This document shows positions 59,209-64,000 of a stretch of 64,000 nt of DNA, piece after piece. This DNA is from Kitasatospora sp. NBC_00240 (GTDB lineage Bacteria; Actinomycetota; Actinomycetes; Streptomycetales; Streptomycetaceae): assembly GCF_026342405.1 (NCBI RefSeq), contig NZ_JAPEMU010000001.1, positions 6,944,001-7,008,000 on the forward strand, read 5' to 3'. The notes under the pieces are model-generated. The model worked only from the letters and a program-made list of their open reading frames with translations, did not search any database and had not been told where the DNA came from. How positions within the stretch are numbered: position 1 is the stretch's first letter; the number at the start of each line of letters is the position of its first letter. Made by a program: the position numbers and the translations under genes.

Positions 59209-60561
59209 ATGCCATTGACCCCCGAGGACGTTCGGAACAAGCAGTTCACGACCGTTCGCCTGCGCGAAGGCTATGACGAGGACGAGGTCGATGCCTTCCT
59301 CGACGAGGTCGAAGCCGAGCTGACCAAACTGCTCCGCGAGAACGAGGACCTGCGCGCCAAGCTGGCCGCCGCGACTCGTGCTGCCGCGCAGAACCAGGCC
59401 AACATGCGCAAGGAGCCGCAGCAGGACTCGCGGCCCGGCGCCCCTGTCCCGGCAGCCATATCCGGCCCGCCGGTGCCCGGGCAGCAGGGCCCCGGCCAGT
59501 CCATGGGCGGCCCGATGGGCCAGCAGCAGATGGGTGGCCCGCAGCAGCAGCAGCAGATGGGCCAGCAGCAGCAGATGGGCAACCAGCCGCTGGGCCTGCC
59601 CTCCGGTGCCCCGCAGCTGCCCGCCGGCCAGGGCGGCCCGATGCAGCAGCAGATGGGCCAGCAGCAGATGGGCCAGACCATGGGCGGCCAGCAGCAGCTG
59701 GTCCAGCCGATGGGCGGTCAGATGCTGCAGCCGATGGGCCAGCAGGTCCCCGGCCAGCAGATGGGCCAGCAGCAGCACCAGCAGCAGATGGGCCAGCTCC
59801 AGCCGATGGGCGGCCCGATGGGCGGTCCCATGGGCCAGCCGCAGCAGATGGGCGGCCCGATGGGCGGCCCCATGCAGCAGCAGCAGGCCCCCGGCGGCGA
59901 CAGCGCGGCCCGCGTGCTCGCGCTCGCCCAGCAGACCGCCGACCAGGCGATCTCCGAGGCCCGTTCCGAGGCCAACAAGATCGTCGGCGAGGCCCGCAGC
60001 CGCGCCGAGGGCCTGGAGCGCGACGCCCGTGCCAAGGCCGACGCCCTGGAGCGGGACGCGCAGGAGAAGCACCGCGTCGCGATGGGCTCCCTGGAGTCCG
60101 CGCGGGCCACGCTGGAGCGCAAGGTCGAGGACCTTCGTGCCTTCGAGCGTGAGTACCGTACGCGCCTGAAGTCCTACCTGGAGACCCAGCTGCGCCAGCT
60201 GGAGTCGCAGGCGGACGACTCGCTCGCCCCGCCGCGCATCCCGGCCACCGCTTCGCTGCCGCCGGCCGCGTCGTCGATGGCCTCGGCCGGCGCCTCATCG
60301 ATGAGCAGCGGCCAGCCCTCCTTCGGGGGTGGGCAGCAGTCCTTCGGCGGCCAGTCCTTCGGCGGGCAGAGCTCCTTCGGCGGCGGCAGCGGCCAGCCCT
60401 CCTTCGGCGGCCAGGCCTCCGGCGGATCGGGTGCACCGCAGATGGCCCCGGCCGGGATGACCCAGCCGATGGCGGCGGTCCGCCCGCAGCCTCCGCAGCC
60501 GATGCAGCAGGCTCCGGCGCCGATGCGGGGCTTCCTGATCGACGAGGACGGGGACAACTAG
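59209..60561 (+). CDS. divIVA: polarity/tip-growth protein DivIVA
   Basis: This coiled-coil protein marks hyphal tips and branch points and directs polar growth in streptomycetes. The 450-residue protein begins with MPLTPEDVRNKQFTTVRLREGYDEDEVDAFLDEVEAEL, the DivIVA membrane-curvature and coiled-coil domain. Residues about 80-228 are a Gln/Met/Gly/Pro-rich insert (QQQMGQQQ, GGPMGGPM). A second coiled coil (ARVLALAQQTADQAISEARSEANKIVGEARSRAEGLERD..., about 232-330) comes next, followed by a Ser/Gly/Phe/Gln-rich tail and RGFLIDEDGDN. GTG-free start ATG at 59209. Last gene of the cluster; a strong terminator follows. Confidence 0.95.
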   Translation: MPLTPEDVRNKQFTTVRLREGYDEDEVDAFLDEVEAELTKLLRENEDLRAKLAAATRAAAQNQANMRKEPQQDSRPGAPVPAAISGPPVPGQQGPGQSMGGPMGQQQMGGPQQQQQMGQQQQMGNQPLGLPSGAPQLPAGQGGPMQQQMGQQQMGQTMGGQQQLVQPMGGQMLQPMGQQVPGQQMGQQQHQQQMGQLQPMGGPMGGPMGQPQQMGGPMGGPMQQQQAPGGDSAARVLALAQQTADQAISEARSEANKIVGEARSRAEGLERDARAKADALERDAQEKHRVAMGSLESARATLERKVEDLRAFEREYRTRLKSYLETQLRQLESQADDSLAPPRIPATASLPPAASSMASAGASSMSSGQPSFGGGQQSFGGQSFGGQSSFGGGSGQPSFGGQASGGSGAPQMAPAGMTQPMAAVRPQPPQPMQQAPAPMRGFLIDEDGDN

Positions 60562-60588
60562 GTTGTCCTGCTAGGCGGTAGTACTTGA

Positions 60589-60632
60589 GGGCGCTCCCTC
60601 TGTGGCTTTGGCTGCGGAGGGGGCGCCTTTTT
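60589..60632 (+). terminator. rho-independent terminator of the dcw cluster
   Basis: GGGCGCTCCCTC (60589-60600) and GAGGGGGCGCC (60617-60627) are followed by TTTTT (60628-60632), 25 bases past the divIVA stop. Confidence 0.92.
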
Positions 60633-60638
60633 GTGCTT

Positions 60639-60740
60639 GGGGGCGGGGGGCGGGGGGCGCGGGGCGCGGGGGCGCGGGGGCGCGGGGGCGCGGGGGCGCG
60701 CGGGGTGGGGGTGCTCTCGGGAGGGTGGGTGCGGGGGTGG
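60639..60740. repeat. G-run tract 1 (GGGGGCGC repeats)
   Basis: A stretch of G runs separated by single C or short CGC units on the plus strand, after the divIVA terminator. It has many runs of three or more G, so a G-quadruplex on the plus strand is possible. Confidence 0.8.
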
Positions 60741-60767
60741 CTCCCGGGGTGGGCACTCCGGGGGGCT

Positions 60768-60833
60768 GCACGATTATCCGACTGCCGACTCTCGTGTGCC
60801 GGGTGCTCGCCGTTGGCAGTCGGATAATCGCGC
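60768..60833. repeat. long AT-containing inverted repeat between divIVA and ileS
   Basis: CGATTATCCGACTGCC (60771-60786) and its perfect complement GGCAGTCGGATAATCG (60815-60830) flank a 28-base loop. A further G-C pair and one T-A pair extend it past one mismatch. In a region of G-only low complexity this is a sharply different, AT-containing element, and not a typical terminator. Confidence 0.8.
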
Positions 60834-60890
60834 ACCACGCCCCCCTCCGCGCCCACCCCGTCCGCCACCCCCTCCCGCAGCGCGTCCCTC

Positions 60891-61019
60891 GGTGGGGGTG
60901 GGGGTGGGGGAGGGGGAGGGGGAGGGGGAGGTGGGGAGGTGGGGGGAGGTGGGGGGAGGTGGGGAGGTGGGGGAAGGTGGGGAGGGGGAGGTGGGGAGGG
61001 GGGTGGGTGCTGGGGGGTG
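60891..61019 (+). repeat. polypurine G-run tract 2 (GGGGGA / GGTGGGGA repeats)
   Basis: A run of over 120 bases on the plus strand made of GGGGGA, GGTGGGG and similar units, with almost no C. The plus strand is nearly pure G/A/T. It can form several G-quadruplexes and, in the purine-rich part, a triplex. It lies 140 bases from the ileS stop. Confidence 0.85.
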
Positions 61020-61112
61020 CGCTGGGGAGGTGGTGGGCGGGGGCACGGAGCAGAGATCGGGAGTAGAAGCAGAGAGCGGGAGCGGGGGACGGGAGTCGGG
61101 GACGGGAACGGC

Positions 61113-61150
61113 GAAGCGGCCGCCTGCTCGGGTGAGGGGGCGGCCGCTTC
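61113..61150 (-). terminator. ileS terminator hairpin
   Basis: A perfect 12-bp inverted repeat (GAAGCGGCCGCC at 61113-61124; GGCGGCCGCTTC at 61139-61150) with a 14-base loop, 9 bases after the ileS stop. No U-run. Confidence 0.75.
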
Positions 61151-61159
61151 GGGGGTGGG

Positions 61160-64000
<2,841 letters not shown>

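Noticed and set aside
60771..60830. The inverted repeat as a simple terminator for ileS or divIVA
   Set aside because: Both genes have their own hairpins nearer their stops (60589-60632 and 61113-61150) and the loop of 28 bases is long for a terminator.

Overview
The window is about 74% GC, with actinobacterial gene density, frequent GTG/TTG starts and many G+C-rich hairpin terminators. Gene content and order (glkA, aroH, bfd/bfr, PASTA kinase, thiO-thiS-thiG, metF, then rsmH-ftsL-ftsI-murE-murF-mraY-murD-ftsW-murG-ftsQ-ftsZ-pgeF-yggS-sepF-yggT-divIVA and ileS) match a Streptomycetaceae chromosome core (Streptomyces or Kitasatospora). From memory this is the S. coelicolor region running from just beyond glkA (SCO2126) down to ileS (SCO2076). 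It is a conserved chromosomal arm, not a mobile island: I saw no transposase, integrase, tRNA or CRISPR array.

Layout. 0.2-2.5 kb: an SRPBCC protein, an ArsA-like protein with a ruined Walker A motif, and a DUF5304-type protein. 2.6-3.6 kb: ROK glucokinase. 3.9-7.5 kb: an EEP-fold hydrolase, a DUF4352 lipoprotein, a small membrane protein and an alpha/beta esterase. 7.7-10.6 kb: a PlsC-type acyltransferase and a MacS-type sensor kinase/NarL regulator pair. 10.6-14.5 kb: a tandem-repeat/hairpin block, a fused TrpE-TrpG preceded by a trp attenuator with leader peptide, and the divergent class II DAHP synthase. 14.5-15.6 kb: bfd under a likely iron box, with convergent bfr. 15.7-19.8 kb: a sulfite-oxidase-fold protein, a berberine-bridge-type flavoenzyme and a PASTA Ser/Thr kinase. 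19.8-24.7 kb: thiamine genes (thiO-thiS-thiG behind a TPP riboswitch; thiE), a flavin reductase and an Rv2175c-type DNA-binding protein. 24.7-29.4 kb: a polyprenyl diphosphate synthase, metF, a Gln/Tyr-rich membrane protein and a GT-C-like membrane glycosyltransferase. 29.5-35 kb: a phytoene-desaturase-family protein, DUF4126, a HEPN-type protein, a methyltransferase and a DUF3040 protein. 35.2-40.1 kb: a MoxR-DUF58-transglutaminase operon. 40.4-41.0 kb: beta-carbonic anhydrase. 41.3-60.6 kb: the division and cell wall (dcw) cluster, ended by a terminator after divIVA. 60.6-61.2 kb: a G-rich convergent intergenic region with a long inverted repeat. 61.2 kb to the end: the 3' part of ileS.

How the genes work together. 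The dcw genes make the lipid-linked peptidoglycan precursor (murE, murF, mraY, murD, murG), the septal synthase (ftsW, ftsI, ftsL, ftsQ) and the Z-ring and polarity machinery (ftsZ, sepF, divIVA). They are largely translationally coupled by 4-nt stop/start overlaps. The trp/aro pair sits on a divergent promoter and controls entry into aromatic biosynthesis. The thi genes form a riboswitch-controlled thiazole branch plus thiE.

The most rewarding observations are a complete trp attenuator readable base by base, TPP-riboswitch control overlapping a TTG start, a putative pseudo-ATPase of the ArsA family, a prion-like Gln/Tyr-rich tail built by a 76-bp perfect duplication, orphan palindromes in long gene-free stretches, and long-range synteny with the mycobacterial Rv2145c-Rv2185c region. 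I did not find a convincing wholly new multi-gene system.
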